Positions 18,316 to 26,490 are shown, counted from the first letter of the stretch. The stretch: 64,000 bases of DNA from JAHQVI01 sp963749875 (GCA_963749875.1 CAVVOX010000002.1:1736001-1800000), one strand, 5' to 3'. The notes: a model not told the origin generated them from the sequence alone. Translations and numbers: made by a program.

Positions 18316-19801
18316 TGCGCGCCCCCTCTTCAGAACCCACGTATCCTTCGTGCCGCCGCCTTGGGAGGAATTGACGACGATCGAGCCTTTCGGCAAGCGC
18401 GACGCGCGTGAGCCCGCCCGGCAGCACCCAGGTCTCCTCGCCGGTCACGGCGAAGGGCCGCAGATCGACATGCCGCGGCTCGACCGCCATCCTCGACCAG
18501 CGTCGGGCAGACGGAGAGATTGATCATCGGCTGGGCGATGTAATTCGTCCGGCTTCTTCTTCAGCAGCTCGCGGCATTCATCGAGCTGCGCCTTCGTGGC
18601 TTTCGGGCCGACGCAAATGCCGTAGCCGCCGGACTTGCCCACCGGCTTGACGACCAGCTTGTCGAGATTGTCCAGCGTATAGGCGAGCGCCCGCGGCTCC
18701 CGGCAGATATGGGTCTCGACATTGGGCAGGATCGGCGTCTTCGTCCGAGATAATAGCGGATGATGCGCGGCACATAGGCGTAGACCGCCTTGTCGTCGGC
18801 AACGCCCGGTGCCGACGGCGTTGGCAAGCGTGACATTGCCCTTGCGCACCGCGCGCATCAGGCCGGGCACGCCGAGCAGGCTTTCCTTGTCGAACACTTC
18901 CGGGTCGAGGAAATCGTCATTCAGCCGCCGGTAGATGACATGCACCGGCCGCGGGCCGGCGACCGTCTTCATGAAGACCCGGTCGTCCTCGACGAAGAGG
19001 TCGCGGCCCTCGACGAGCGGCACGCCCATCTCGCGGGCGAGGAAGATATGCTCGAAATAGGCGGAGTTGAACACGCCGGGCGAGAGCAGAGCGATCTGCG
19101 GATCGGTCAGAACGGGCGGGGCGACCTCGCCAAGCTTGTTGGCGAGCTGCAGCGCCGTAATCGGAGACCGGCTCGACTGCGAAACCTTCCAGGAGATCGG
19201 GAAAGGCCCGCTGCATCAGATGCCGGTTCTCGACGACATAGGAGACGCCGGACGGCGTGCGGCTGTTGTCTTCCAGCACGAAGAACCGGCCATGGTCGTC
19301 GCGGATCAGGTCGGTGCCGGAGATGTGAACATAGGTGCCGGCCGGCGGATCGTAATCGACCATCGCCTTGCGAAATTCGTGTTGCCGAAAACCAGTTCGG
19401 CCGGCAGCATGCCGTCCTTCAGGATGTGTCGCTCGTGATAGACGTCCCAGAGGAACAGGTTGAGCGCCTTGACGCGCTGCTTGATGCCCGCTTCAAGGAC
19501 GGCCCAGTCGCTCGCGGTGATCACGCCGCGGGATGACGTCGAACGGCAGGATCCGGTCGATCGCGTTGCGCTCATTATAGACGGTGAACGTGATGCCGAG
19601 CATGAACAGCTCACGTTCGGCGTCTTTGGCGCGCGAAGCGAGGTCGGTCAGCTCCATCTGCTGAAGCCGGTGCCAGAGCTTGGTCAGGTCCCGATTAGGA
19701 TTATCCCGATCACCGAGGAGTTCGCAGTAGAACGCGTCTGCATCGTATCCGTCGAGCGTCGCTGAAGTACCAGGATTACGTAAAAGCGTAACAGTTGCCA
19801 T
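18312..19801 (-). pseudogene. Circularly permuted ATP-grasp protein (DUF404/DUF407), multiple frameshifts
   Basis: Full-length gene for the stand-alone ATP-grasp that normally heads this cluster (about 490 residues), but its frame is broken repeatedly. Conserved segments appear in order in changing frames: GITFTVYNERNAIDRILPFDVIPR; ASDWAVLEAGIKQRVKALNLFLWDVYH; HISGTDLIRDDHGRFFVLEDN; NSAYFEHIFLAREMGVPLVEGRD; VHVIYRRLNDDFLDPEVF; VVKPVGKSGGYGICVGPKATKAQ; VEPRHVDLRPFAVTGEETWVLPGGLTRVAL; PKGSIVVNSSQGGGTKDTWVL. Indels map near 19526-19531, 19374-19377, 19152-19156, 18807-18809, 18735-18742, 18546-18548, 18487-18491, 18398-18400 and in the C-run near 18322-18326. Most are one extra base. Either a poorly resolved sequence or a freshly dead gene. 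Confidence 0.85.
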
Positions 19802-19960
19802 GCGCCTCTCTCAACAAACCCGATGCAACCCCCTTGACCCACTGTTTCAGCTTAACTTTTCTTGGTTATCATCAGCCTAACACAAGGTTGAAGATGAGGG
19901 GAAGGCGAAAGCCTGCTCAATTTTTAAGCATTAAATTTTCAAATAATGAGGATAGCTGAA

Positions 19961-20113
19961 ATGTTCATTAAGCTATTGGGAAGAGTTCGCGAGATGAATA
20001 CGCGCAAATGGTGTGCCAGGCGCTGGAAATGCGAGGATTTGCGAAAGTGGACGCGATTGGGCAGAAATTACGCGTCTGCTCGTTTTCGCAGCAGAAAGCG
20101 ACGGTCAGGGTAA
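19961..20113 (+). CDS. Candidate small, very basic protein
   Basis: 50-codon open frame from ATG 19961 to TAA 20111-20113, with GAGG at 19948-19951 nine bases upstream and an AT-rich region (19840-19960) before it that could hold a promoter. The product begins MFIKLLGRVREMNTRKW, has two cysteines and four tryptophans, and ends in a run rich in Arg and Lys. No family recognised. It lies between divergently and convergently placed neighbours (ATP-grasp gene start at 19801, cNMP protein stop at 20125), so it does not overlap a known gene. It could be chance. Confidence 0.3.
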   Translation: MFIKLLGRVREMNTRKWCARRWKCEDLRKWTRLGRNYASARFRSRKRRSG

Positions 20114-20124
20114 ATTGAGCGCGA

Positions 20125-20616
20125 TCACCGCATCGAGGCGATCACATCATCGAGCGTGGCTTCGACCACGGCGAAGCGCGCATCGACCTCGCGCAGATCG
20201 CGCGCCAGGAAAATCAGCCGCTCGGTGATCTTTTCCGCCAGATGGTGAGCGATCGAAGGATCGGCTTCCATTGCCGCGAACAAATCATCACGATCAATGC
20301 CGAGCGCGCGAATGCGCTTCTTTGCCAGAACGTCGAGCCCGTAAACGGTCTCGGTCAGCATCGGCATCTCGCCGATCAGAACGCCCGGTTCGAGCACTTC
20401 CGGCTCCAGGCCGATGCCCTTGGGCGGTCGCGTCATGGCCTCACCGCTCAGGATCAGATAAGCCGTCTGGCCCTTCGCGTGCCGCTTGACGATCACCGCC
20501 CCGGCTTCGAAAAAGGTCTTCCTGCCCTTGGCAGCGATTGCTGAAAGTTGTTCCGGCGCAAGCCCCTCAAGCAAGGGTACGCGGCCGAGAAGCTCGGCGT
20601 TTTTATCGAGCGCCAT
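20125..20616 (-). CDS. Cyclic nucleotide-binding domain protein (Crp-like, no HTH)
   Basis: 163 residues comprising a single cNMP-binding beta-roll: LLGRVPLLEGLAPEQLSAIAA, FFEAGAVIVKRHAKGQTAYLILSGEA and PGVLIGEMPMLTETVYGLDVLA. A C-terminal helix (ITERLIFLARDLREVDARF) follows but no DNA-binding domain, so it is a regulatory or sensor stub rather than a transcription factor. The canonical phosphate-cassette Arg (usually in GE-x-ALL) is not evident: the segment reads GEMPMLTE. Ligand therefore unknown. A 123-base gap separates it from the response regulator. Confidence 0.85.
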   Translation of the reverse strand: MALDKNAELLGRVPLLEGLAPEQLSAIAAKGRKTFFEAGAVIVKRHAKGQTAYLILSGEAMTRPPKGIGLEPEVLEPGVLIGEMPMLTETVYGLDVLAKKRIRALGIDRDDLFAAMEADPSIAHHLAEKITERLIFLARDLREVDARFAVVEATLDDVIASMR

Positions 20617-20739
20617 GGTTGATCCGCCACTATTGCGTCAACGCAATACGCCAATGTCCCAGTTTGCCAAGGTGGGGTGAGTCGGATGAATTGACAAGCC
20701 GCGGCGATGAAAGGGGACGCGGGGCCGGAAGTCCCGTGC

Positions 20740-21426
20740 TCAGGGGACGAGCTTATAGCCGCCCGTCTCGGTCACCAGCAGCTCGGCATTGGAGGGGTCC
20801 TTCTCGATCTTCTGCCGCAGGCGATAGATATGCGTCTCCAAAGTGTGCGTGGTCACGCCCGCATTATACCCCCAGACCTCATGCAGCAGCACGTCGCGGG
20901 AGACCACCTTTTCACCGGCGCGGTAGAGATATTTGAGGATCGAGGTCTCTTTCTCGGTCAGCCGGATCTTGCCGCCCCTCTCGTCGATCAGCATTTTCGC
21001 CGCCGGTTTGAAACTGTAGCTGCCGATGGTGAAGACGGCGTCCTCGCTCTGCTCGTGCTGGCGGAGCTGGGCGCGGATCCGGGCGAGGAGGACGGCGAAT
21101 TTGAACGGCTTGGTGACGTAATCATTCGCGCCGGCTTCCAGGCCGAGAATCGTGTCGGCATCGGAATCCTGCGCCGTCAGCATGACGACCGGGCCCTTGA
21201 AGCCGTTTTTGCGCAGCAGCTTGCACGCCTCCCGCCCATCCATATCGGGCAGGCCGACATCCATCAACACCAGATCGATGCCGTCGGCTTTGACCTTGGC
21301 CATGCCCTCGGTGGCGGATGCGGCTGAGTCGGTTTCGAATTCTTCGTAGAGGTCGAGCTGGTCGGTCAGGGACTCTCGGAGGTCATCATCATCGTCAATC
21401 ACAAGAATCTTGCGCGCGGTGCTCAT
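20740..21426 (-). CDS. OmpR/PhoB family response regulator
   Basis: 228-residue two-component regulator. The receiver domain covers 1-120 with the acidic pocket IDDDDD, phospho-acceptor Asp56 (DLVLMDVGLPDMDG), the Thr in VMLTAQD and Lys in YVTKPF. The winged-helix trans_reg_C domain covers about 130-228 (RLTEKETSILKYLYR, VVSRDVLLHEVWGYN, THTLETHIYRLRQKIE). No histidine kinase is adjacent, so it is an orphan regulator. It is divergent from the L,D-transpeptidase gene, which it might control. Confidence 0.92.
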   Translation of the reverse strand: MSTARKILVIDDDDDLRESLTDQLDLYEEFETDSAASATEGMAKVKADGIDLVLMDVGLPDMDGREACKLLRKNGFKGPVVMLTAQDSDADTILGLEAGANDYVTKPFKFAVLLARIRAQLRQHEQSEDAVFTIGSYSFKPAAKMLIDERGGKIRLTEKETSILKYLYRAGEKVVSRDVLLHEVWGYNAGVTTHTLETHIYRLRQKIEKDPSNAELLVTETGGYKLVP

Positions 21427-21532
21427 TCCTTGCTCCCCGGACCATGCATCCTTGACATAAGATAGCCTGATTTTCTTGAAGTTTCACCGGCGCTCCGCAA
21501 AACTCCGGCAAATCAGGAATGAAGATAGATCC

Positions 21533-22048
21533 ATGTCCTTTTTTGTTGTCAGGGGATTATCGCGGGCGCGGTCGCAAGGCAAGCTTCATCTGGGTTTTCA
21601 AGCTTTCCCTTGTGCGCTGGGTCGGACCGGACGCGGTCCGAAAGCCGGCGAAGGCGATGGGATGACGCCGATCGGCCTATGGAAAATCCGTCAGGTGTTC
21701 TACCGCCCCGACCGCGTGGCCCGGCCGCGGACCGCCCTGCCCGTCGCGCCGATCCGCTCCGATATGGGCTGGTGCGACGCAAGCGAGGATGCCAATTATA
21801 ACCGTCTGATCCGGCTGCCCTACCCTGCAAGCCATGAACGGCTGTGGCGCAGCGATCATCTCTACGACCTGCTGGCCGTGCTGGGATTCAACGATTGGCC
21901 GCGCGCACGGGGGCGCGGCAGTGCCATCTTCCTGCATCTTGCCCGTCCCGATTACGCTCCGACGGAAGGATGCATCGCACTATCCCGCCCACATATGGAA
22001 CGCTTTCTCGGCGCAGCGCGGCCGGGCGACCGGATCGCCGTCACATGA
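21533..22048 (+). CDS. L,D-transpeptidase (YkuD) family protein
   Basis: 171 residues with a YkuD catalytic domain: GDGMTPIGLWKIRQVFYRPD near the start and the active-site signature His135...Cys147 in FLHLARPDYAPTEGCIALS. Enzymes of this family cross-link peptidoglycan or attach proteins to it. No signal peptide is visible, as in several short alphaproteobacterial members (YafK/ErfK-like). The ATG at 21533 is chosen; an earlier in-frame start at 21476 would add 19 residues with no clear ribosome-binding site. Confidence 0.88.
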   Translation: MSFFVVRGLSRARSQGKLHLGFQAFPCALGRTGRGPKAGEGDGMTPIGLWKIRQVFYRPDRVARPRTALPVAPIRSDMGWCDASEDANYNRLIRLPYPASHERLWRSDHLYDLLAVLGFNDWPRARGRGSAIFLHLARPDYAPTEGCIALSRPHMERFLGAARPGDRIAVT

Positions 22049-22087
22049 ACCGGAAAAGATAGTCTCGCGCAGGACCGTCACCGCTCA

Positions 22088-22771
22088 TCATTGCAGCGTG
22101 CTGCCGGAGCCGTCTTCCGGCGCCGCCATCTCCATCTGGGCGAGCGCCATCAGCACCTCGGAACGCTCCTTCAGGCTGGGCGCCTCCAGGAGCGCCTGCT
22201 TCTCTTCCGGCCCATAGGGGCTGATCATCGCCAGCGTGTTGACCAGAAGCTCGGCCGGCGAGCGCTCGATGCTCTCCCAGTCGGCGCTCATCTGCCGGGC
22301 GGAGAGATAAGTCTTCAGTACGCTGAGCAGGCGCGGCCAGTCGACCGCCTCCTGGCCGTGACCGCGGATGAAGTCCGGGCAATAGGGGTCATAAGTGACG
22401 CGGCAGCTGCGATAGGGCTTCTCGCTCTCCACCTCATCCACAATGTCGAAGCGCGCAATGCCGGCGAGCGTGATCAAGATGCGGCCGTCATCGGTTTCGC
22501 TGAACGCCGTCAGGCGTCCGACCCCGCCCGTCCGGCGCAGAGCCGCGCTCTTTCCCTCGGGGAACTCCTCATCCTCCGAATGCGCCCGCGGCTGAACGAT
22601 GCCGATAAGCCGGTCGCCGGCGAGAACGTCGTCCATCATTTCCAGATAGCGCGGCTCGAATATGTTGAGCGGCAGGGTCGAACGCGGCAGCAGAATACAG
22701 CCCTGAAGCGGAAAGACGGGCAGGATATCAGGAAGGTCGCTCGGCTTGCGGTATCGGTCGGTCACGCTCAA
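22088..22771 (-). CDS. LON peptidase substrate-binding (LAN) domain protein
   Basis: 227-residue stand-alone Lon N-terminal domain: LPVFPLQGCILLPRSTLPLNIFEPRYLEMMDDVL and IGIVQP near the start, then VGRLTAFSETDDGRILITLAGIARFDI. It lacks the AAA and protease domains, as is usual for this alphaproteobacterial family. It starts 12 bases after the stop of the upstream chaperedoxin gene, with which it is likely co-transcribed, suggesting a shared role in protein quality control. Confidence 0.92.
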   Translation of the reverse strand: MSVTDRYRKPSDLPDILPVFPLQGCILLPRSTLPLNIFEPRYLEMMDDVLAGDRLIGIVQPRAHSEDEEFPEGKSAALRRTGGVGRLTAFSETDDGRILITLAGIARFDIVDEVESEKPYRSCRVTYDPYCPDFIRGHGQEAVDWPRLLSVLKTYLSARQMSADWESIERSPAELLVNTLAMISPYGPEEKQALLEAPSLKERSEVLMALAQMEMAAPEDGSGSTLQ

Positions 22772-22783
22772 ATCATGGCTTCC

Positions 22784-23704
22784 CTAGGCAAAGATGAGCG
22801 CTGAGAGGCGGTGGCGGCCTTTCACCGACATCGGGTCGCTCGGCCCCCAGGCTTCGAAAAATTCGACCAATTGCTTTCGCGCCGCACCGTCATTCCAGGC
22901 CCTGTCGCGCCGGATGACCTCGAGCAGCTCGTCGGTCGCGCCTTCGCGGTCGCCCTTAGCGTTGAGCGCCAGAGCAAGATCGAAGCGAGCCTGCAGATTT
23001 GCCGGGTTCTGCTCGACATCCTGTCTTAGCTTGTCGATATCGATCCCCGCGCTCTCGGCGCTCTTGCGCGCTAATTCCAGCGCGGCGTGAGCGCTGGCGA
23101 TCGGAGCGGCGCTCGCCTTGGAGGGCGGGACGAGGCCCAGCGTCTGCTCGGCGCGGACGAGATCGCCGGTCGCGATATAGCAGCGCGTCAGCCCGGCGAT
23201 CGCATCGATATTACCGCTGTCCTGCTGCAAGATCTCGGCAAAGGCGGTCGCGGCGCCGTTGACGTCGCCGGCGTCGAGCGCAGCCTGCGCGGCTTCGATT
23301 TCCGAGCCCGCAAAGGCCTCCTTGCCGGCGATCCGCTCGATGAAGGCGCGAAGTTGACTTTCGGGCAGAGCCCCCATGAAGCCATCGATCGGCTGGCCGT
23401 TGCGGAAGGCGAAGACCGCTGGGATCGACTGCACGCCGAGCTGGCCGGCAACTTCGGGATGCTCGTCAATATTCATCTTGACCAGCTTGACGTTGCCATT
23501 CGCCGCTGTGACCAGCTTCTCAAGCAGCGGCGTCAACTGGCGGCACGGACCGCACCACGGCGCCCAGAAATCGACCAGCACGGGCGCCTGGCGGGAGGCT
23601 TCGATCACATCCTGAACGAAGCTCTGCGTCGTCGTATCCTTGATGAGATCGGTTCCGGATGCGGGCGATGCCGGTTCGGGCTGCCCGGAAAGATTGAGGA
23701 TCAT
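22784..23704 (-). CDS. cnoX: Thioredoxin-TPR chaperedoxin, CnoX (YbbN)-like
   Basis: 306 residues: thioredoxin domain about 25-130 with an intact CGPC pair (Cys51/Cys54 in DFWAPWCGPCRQL), then TPR-like helices from about 145 (AAQAALDAGDVNGAATAFAEILQ) and a C-terminal module with ARFDLALALNAKGDREGATDELLEVIRRDRAW. In E. coli CnoX the first Cys is replaced; here both are present, as in alphaproteobacterial homologues, so it may be redox-active as well as a holdase handing clients to chaperones. Directly upstream of the LON-domain gene. Confidence 0.92.
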   Translation of the reverse strand: MILNLSGQPEPASPASGTDLIKDTTTQSFVQDVIEASRQAPVLVDFWAPWCGPCRQLTPLLEKLVTAANGNVKLVKMNIDEHPEVAGQLGVQSIPAVFAFRNGQPIDGFMGALPESQLRAFIERIAGKEAFAGSEIEAAQAALDAGDVNGAATAFAEILQQDSGNIDAIAGLTRCYIATGDLVRAEQTLGLVPPSKASAAPIASAHAALELARKSAESAGIDIDKLRQDVEQNPANLQARFDLALALNAKGDREGATDELLEVIRRDRAWNDGAARKQLVEFFEAWGPSDPMSVKGRHRLSALIFA

Positions 23705-23819
23705 GCGTTTTGCCTAAGCGATATGAATTGCGTCAATTGCCGAGCATTGACCTGCCTAAAATGGCGCGTGGCTACGACTTTGCCAAGCCTATTGCGCCAT
23801 TGGTGGAAAAGCACGGATG

Positions 23820-24317
23820 TTATTCCGGGCTGAAATCCATGATCTTGGGCGGGTGATTGCAGGCGGTGAGAAAACGCATTACGCCGTCGCGTGAGATTCC
23901 GGTGGTGGCCGTATTGACGAGCGGGTGCAGATTGATACGCTCATATTGCATCAGCCCTTCGTCGAGAACGACGGAAACGCGCCCCTCCTTATCGTTGATG
24001 ACGCCGAATGTGGAGACGGCGCCCGGCGCCACGCCGAGCAGCTCATCGAGAAGCTGGGCATTGCCGAAACTCAGCCGCCCGGAGCCGAGCTTGTGATGCA
24101 GCGTCTTCAGGTCGATCGGGGTGTCCTCGAGCGCGGTGATCAGCCAGATGCTGCCCTTCTTGCATTTCAGGAACAGATTCTTGGTATGGGCGCCGGGAAT
24201 GTCGCCTCTGAGCGCCTGCGACTGCTCGACCGTGAAAAGCGGCGGGTGATCGACCGTTTCGGTTTCGATCCCCAGGTCCGCCAGATGGGTGAGAAGCTGC
24301 TCCCGCGTCCATGCCAT
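23820..24317 (-). CDS. Prolyl-tRNA deacylase (ProX/YbaK family)
   Basis: 165-residue stand-alone editing domain that hydrolyses mischarged aminoacyl-tRNA(Pro). Family segments: HPPLFTVEQSQALRGDIPGAHTKNLFLKCKK (with the conserved Lys of TKNLFL), LITALEDTPIDLK, SGRLSFGNAQLL and VAPGAVSTFGVINDK. ATG start; single gene between the chaperedoxin and the tRNA-Gly region. Confidence 0.9.
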   Translation of the reverse strand: MAWTREQLLTHLADLGIETETVDHPPLFTVEQSQALRGDIPGAHTKNLFLKCKKGSIWLITALEDTPIDLKTLHHKLGSGRLSFGNAQLLDELLGVAPGAVSTFGVINDKEGRVSVVLDEGLMQYERINLHPLVNTATTGISRDGVMRFLTACNHPPKIMDFSPE

Positions 24318-24527
24318 GAGACGTTCGCCTGATTTGCGCGCTCATAACGAGGTGTCGTTCGAGGCTTAGCCGAACCGCTGAGCGCGCGCAACCGCTCGCG
24401 GGGCCTCCATCCCGGTTTTCCCGCCCGATCCGCCTCTTCGTGGTTCCGCGCCACAAGACCGCTTGAAAAGCCGGAGAGATTGCGCCATAAAACGTGTCTC
24501 GCTGCCGGGGAAACCGGCTTATGGAGT

Positions 24528-24602
24528 GCGGGCGTAGCTCAGGGGTAGAGCATTACCTTGCCAAGGTAAGGGTCGTGAGTTCGAATCTCATCGCCCGCTC
24601 CA
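24528..24602 (+). tRNA. tRNA-Gly (GCC anticodon)
   Basis: 75 nt cloverleaf: acceptor GCGGGCG (24528-24534) pairs with CGCCCGC (24592-24598), discriminator T, encoded CCA at 24600-24602. Anticodon loop TTGCCAA between TTACC and GGTAA gives anticodon GCC. The T-loop GTTCGAATC is canonical. The bases after it hold repeats typical of an integration site. Confidence 0.97.
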
Positions 24603-24646
24603 TTAAAATCTCGTTATCCAGCAAGGGTTCTGGGCGATCTGGAGGC

Positions 24647-24664
24647 CATGAACATATGTTCATG
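24647..24664. repeat. Perfect 18-bp palindrome
   Basis: CATGAACATATGTTCATG is self-complementary over all 18 bases, 45 bases downstream of tRNA-Gly. It could be an operator for a dimeric regulator or a recombinase core site. Confidence 0.6.
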
Positions 24665-24712
24665 ATGTCGTTTGTTGTCGCGTGAACGCATCATGAATAT
24701 CAGGTAGTGTGT

Positions 24713-24733
24713 TGGGGGATGAGTGGGGGATGA
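24713..24733. repeat. Tandem TGGGGGATGA repeat
   Basis: Two direct copies of TGGGGGATGA at 24713-24722 and 24724-24733. Repeats of this look often flank tRNA genes as arm-type sites of tyrosine integrases; that reading is an inference, since no integrase gene is present. Confidence 0.5.
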
Positions 24734-24763
24734 ACGGGCAGCATTGTTCGCCCCCCGTTCATC
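24729..24763 (+). repeat. 10-bp inverted repeat (hairpin)
   Basis: GATGAACGGG (24729-24738) pairs perfectly with CCCGTTCATC (24754-24763) around a 15-base loop. No T-tract follows on the plus strand. It lies between tRNA-Gly and the stop of the small minus-strand open frame at 24782. Confidence 0.55.
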
Positions 24764-24781
24764 TCGTTCGCCGCTTCAATA

Positions 24782-24904
24782 TCAGCAGTGAGGTGTAGGC
24801 GGATCGTCGTCATTCCACAGCGAGTGATGAAGAGCCTTGATGATTTTCAGAAGATAATATGCAAGAGTTGCGATCTGGATCGCGATCTCGAGTATTGATC
24901 TCAT
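24782..24904 (-). CDS. Candidate small hydrophobic protein
   Basis: 40-codon open frame from ATG 24904: MRSILEIAIQIATLAYYLLK followed by an amphipathic stretch and an acidic, proline-containing tail. It would make one membrane helix. A weak GAG-rich segment precedes the ATG. A longer frame upstream (to 25285) runs through the hairpin region and looks non-coding. No family recognised. The two mutually exclusive hairpins at 24924-25010 lie in its putative leader. Confidence 0.35.
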   Translation of the reverse strand: MRSILEIAIQIATLAYYLLKIIKALHHSLWNDDDPPTPHC

Positions 24905-25368
24905 TCTCAGCTCACGGTCTGAAGACCAGGTACTGGTCGAGATCGGAGCCGCGCCGGCAAGCATGGAACCGAATCTCGACCAGCACCCTGGTCGGGTTTC
25001 ACGGTTCCATCGCTTGATCCCTTGGTGGCTACCTCTCAGCCCTTTAGCCATCGCGATAGGAATTATGACAGCGCATCTGCTCGCCCCCTTGCGGGATTGG
25101 ACCGCAAAGGCCTCCCAGCCAACCAAGGGAGCGGCTGGGTATGCTACACGACTTATAATGTCCGAATCGAAACTGGTCAACGTCACATGGCCGGTGACGG
25201 CGCTGTTATAGAAAGAATATCGGGAAGCACGCGCCCCTCTCACATCCAAACGACATGGCTGGTCGCAACACCCTTGTTTTGACACATGCCGGGGTTCAAA
25301 CTAACTCGTAAAGGAAGCATAGCCCTAATCTTTCGAAGAAGGCTAATCAAGAAAAGTGGAATGACGTC
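24905..25368. other. Hairpin-rich intergenic region before the CBS gene
   Basis: 464 bases without a credible gene. The left part (24924-25010) contains two overlapping inverted repeats. The remainder has short spurious open frames only and should include the promoter of the CBS-domain gene. The base composition is less GC-rich than in neighbouring genes. Confidence 0.5.
24924..25010 (-). promoter_or_regulatory. Overlapping, mutually exclusive inverted repeats
   Basis: Arm 24924-24943 pairs with 24973-24993 over about 19 bases with one bulge. Separately, ATGGAACCG (24963-24971) pairs with CGGTTCCAT (25002-25010), enclosing a small GACCAG/CTGGTC hairpin (24978-24993) made of the same second arm. 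Both structures cannot form together. On the minus strand this precedes the small open frame at 24904, an attenuator-like arrangement. Confidence 0.5.
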
Positions 25369-25800
25369 ATGAAGGTGGACGCAATCTTGACTAGCAAAGG
25401 ACGTGAGGTCAAAACCGTCGAGCCCTCGGCAACGCTTGCCACCACCGCACAGCGGCTGCGTTTCGAGCGCATCGGCGCGCTCGTCGTGGTGGAAGGCGAT
25501 AAAATTCTCGGCATAATCTCGGAACGGGACATCGTGCACGCCTTCGCCGCCGATCGCGAGCGAGCCGCCGATGTTCAAGTCGCCGACGTCATGACCCGCG
25601 ACGTGATTACCTGCGATCCTGGTGACAGCCTGACACGAATTCTCGGCATGATGACACGGCACCGCATCCGTCATCTTCCGGTGATGCGAGACAGTCAGCT
25701 TGTGGGTCTCATCAGTATCGGCGACGTGGTGAAGCACCGGCTGGATGAACTGGAGATGGAAGCCGCTGTCCTGCGTGACAGCTATGTCGCCGGGCATTGA
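25369..25800 (+). CDS. CBS-domain pair protein
   Basis: 143 residues made of two CBS motifs and nothing else: first about 5-60 (ATLATTAQRLRFERIGALVVVEGDKILGIISERDIV), second about 75-130 (VADVMTRDVITCDPGDSLTRIL, RHRIRHLPVMRDSQLVGLISIGDVVKHRL). Such proteins bind adenine nucleotides as dimers and act as energy sensors. The target is unknown. First clearly intact protein gene after tRNA-Gly. A strong hairpin terminator lies about 80 bases downstream. Confidence 0.93.
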   Translation: MKVDAILTSKGREVKTVEPSATLATTAQRLRFERIGALVVVEGDKILGIISERDIVHAFAADRERAADVQVADVMTRDVITCDPGDSLTRILGMMTRHRIRHLPVMRDSQLVGLISIGDVVKHRLDELEMEAAVLRDSYVAGH

Positions 25801-26108
25801 GCGCTGCTTCTCCGTCATCAGACACCGCTGGATGTGTCGCCGCTTCCGCCTTCCGTTTACTGAGAGAGACGCAAACCAAACCCCGCTGGTCACTGCCTGA
25901 AGCGGGGTTTCAGGGAGCGGCGCAAAGTACCGTTCAAACTTGACAAGGATGCCAAGCCAAGGTCCCGCATCCGGTACTACGTTCGCCTGCTCCCCTCAAA
26001 TAATGCCGGCTCGATCGCAAAGCTCGCAGCGCGCCCGAACACGCATGGATCTGATCGCTTCCTCGTGCGTTCCCCTTTACGAAAACGCAAAGCTAAAGGA
26101 GCGGAAAG
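25801..26108. other. Intergenic region with terminator
   Basis: 308 bases. Contains the terminator hairpin at 25878-25910. The right end carries AAAGGAGCGG just before the ATG at 26109. Nothing else recognised. Confidence 0.5.
25878..25910 (+). terminator. Probable rho-independent terminator of the CBS gene
   Basis: AAACCCCGCT (25878-25887) pairs perfectly with AGCGGGGTTT (25901-25910), 13-base loop. The A/T ends make it usable on either strand. Confidence 0.65.
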
Positions 26109-26390
26109 ATGAAAAAGACAGCGATCATTTCCGCTGTTGCCTTGCTGGCTCTCACTCATAGCGGCATCGCGCAGCAGCAGGACACCCCGAAGACAACGAT
26201 CACGCCTGGAACCGAGGCGACCCAGGAAATGAGTAAGGAAGTGCCGACCATGAAGGGTGGGTGCCCCGACACGGCGCAGGTCGATACCAAAACGCCGGGG
26301 ACGGAAGCGACGGAAGCCATGAGCGAGGAAGTCCCGACGATGACGGCGGAGGCGGACTGCCCAGGCAAAGACCAGAAGAAGATCAACTGA
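26109..26390 (+). CDS. Small secreted protein with an internal duplicated motif
   Basis: 93 residues. Signal peptide 1-21 (MKKTAIISAVALLALTHSGIA). The mature part holds two copies of TPGTEATxxMSxEVPTM, at about 33-48 and 63-78, each followed by a cysteine (GGCPD and ADCPG), so a disulfide-linked or metal-binding repeat is possible. It ends in KDQKKIN. AAAGGAGC lies nine bases upstream of the ATG. No family recognised; expected in the periplasm. It sits in the accessory region between a CBS protein and a DUF2147 protein. Confidence 0.8.
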   Translation: MKKTAIISAVALLALTHSGIAQQQDTPKTTITPGTEATQEMSKEVPTMKGGCPDTAQVDTKTPGTEATEAMSEEVPTMTAEADCPGKDQKKIN

Positions 26391-26490
26391 GGTCTGAACC
26401 GGCGGTCGGAGCCGGGCGGTCCACGCCGCGCCAGGCCATCTCGGGCGCCGAGCAATCAGGCGGGAAGTCGCTTTCGTCATACTCGCGCAG

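Noticed and set aside
18312..19801. Programmed frameshifting of the ATP-grasp gene
   Set aside because: Roughly nine shifts in one gene cannot be programmed, and the sites share no common slippery motif or stimulatory structure.
24494..24685. Open frame across tRNA-Gly
   Set aside because: Reads through the tRNA; such frames are a frequent artefact.
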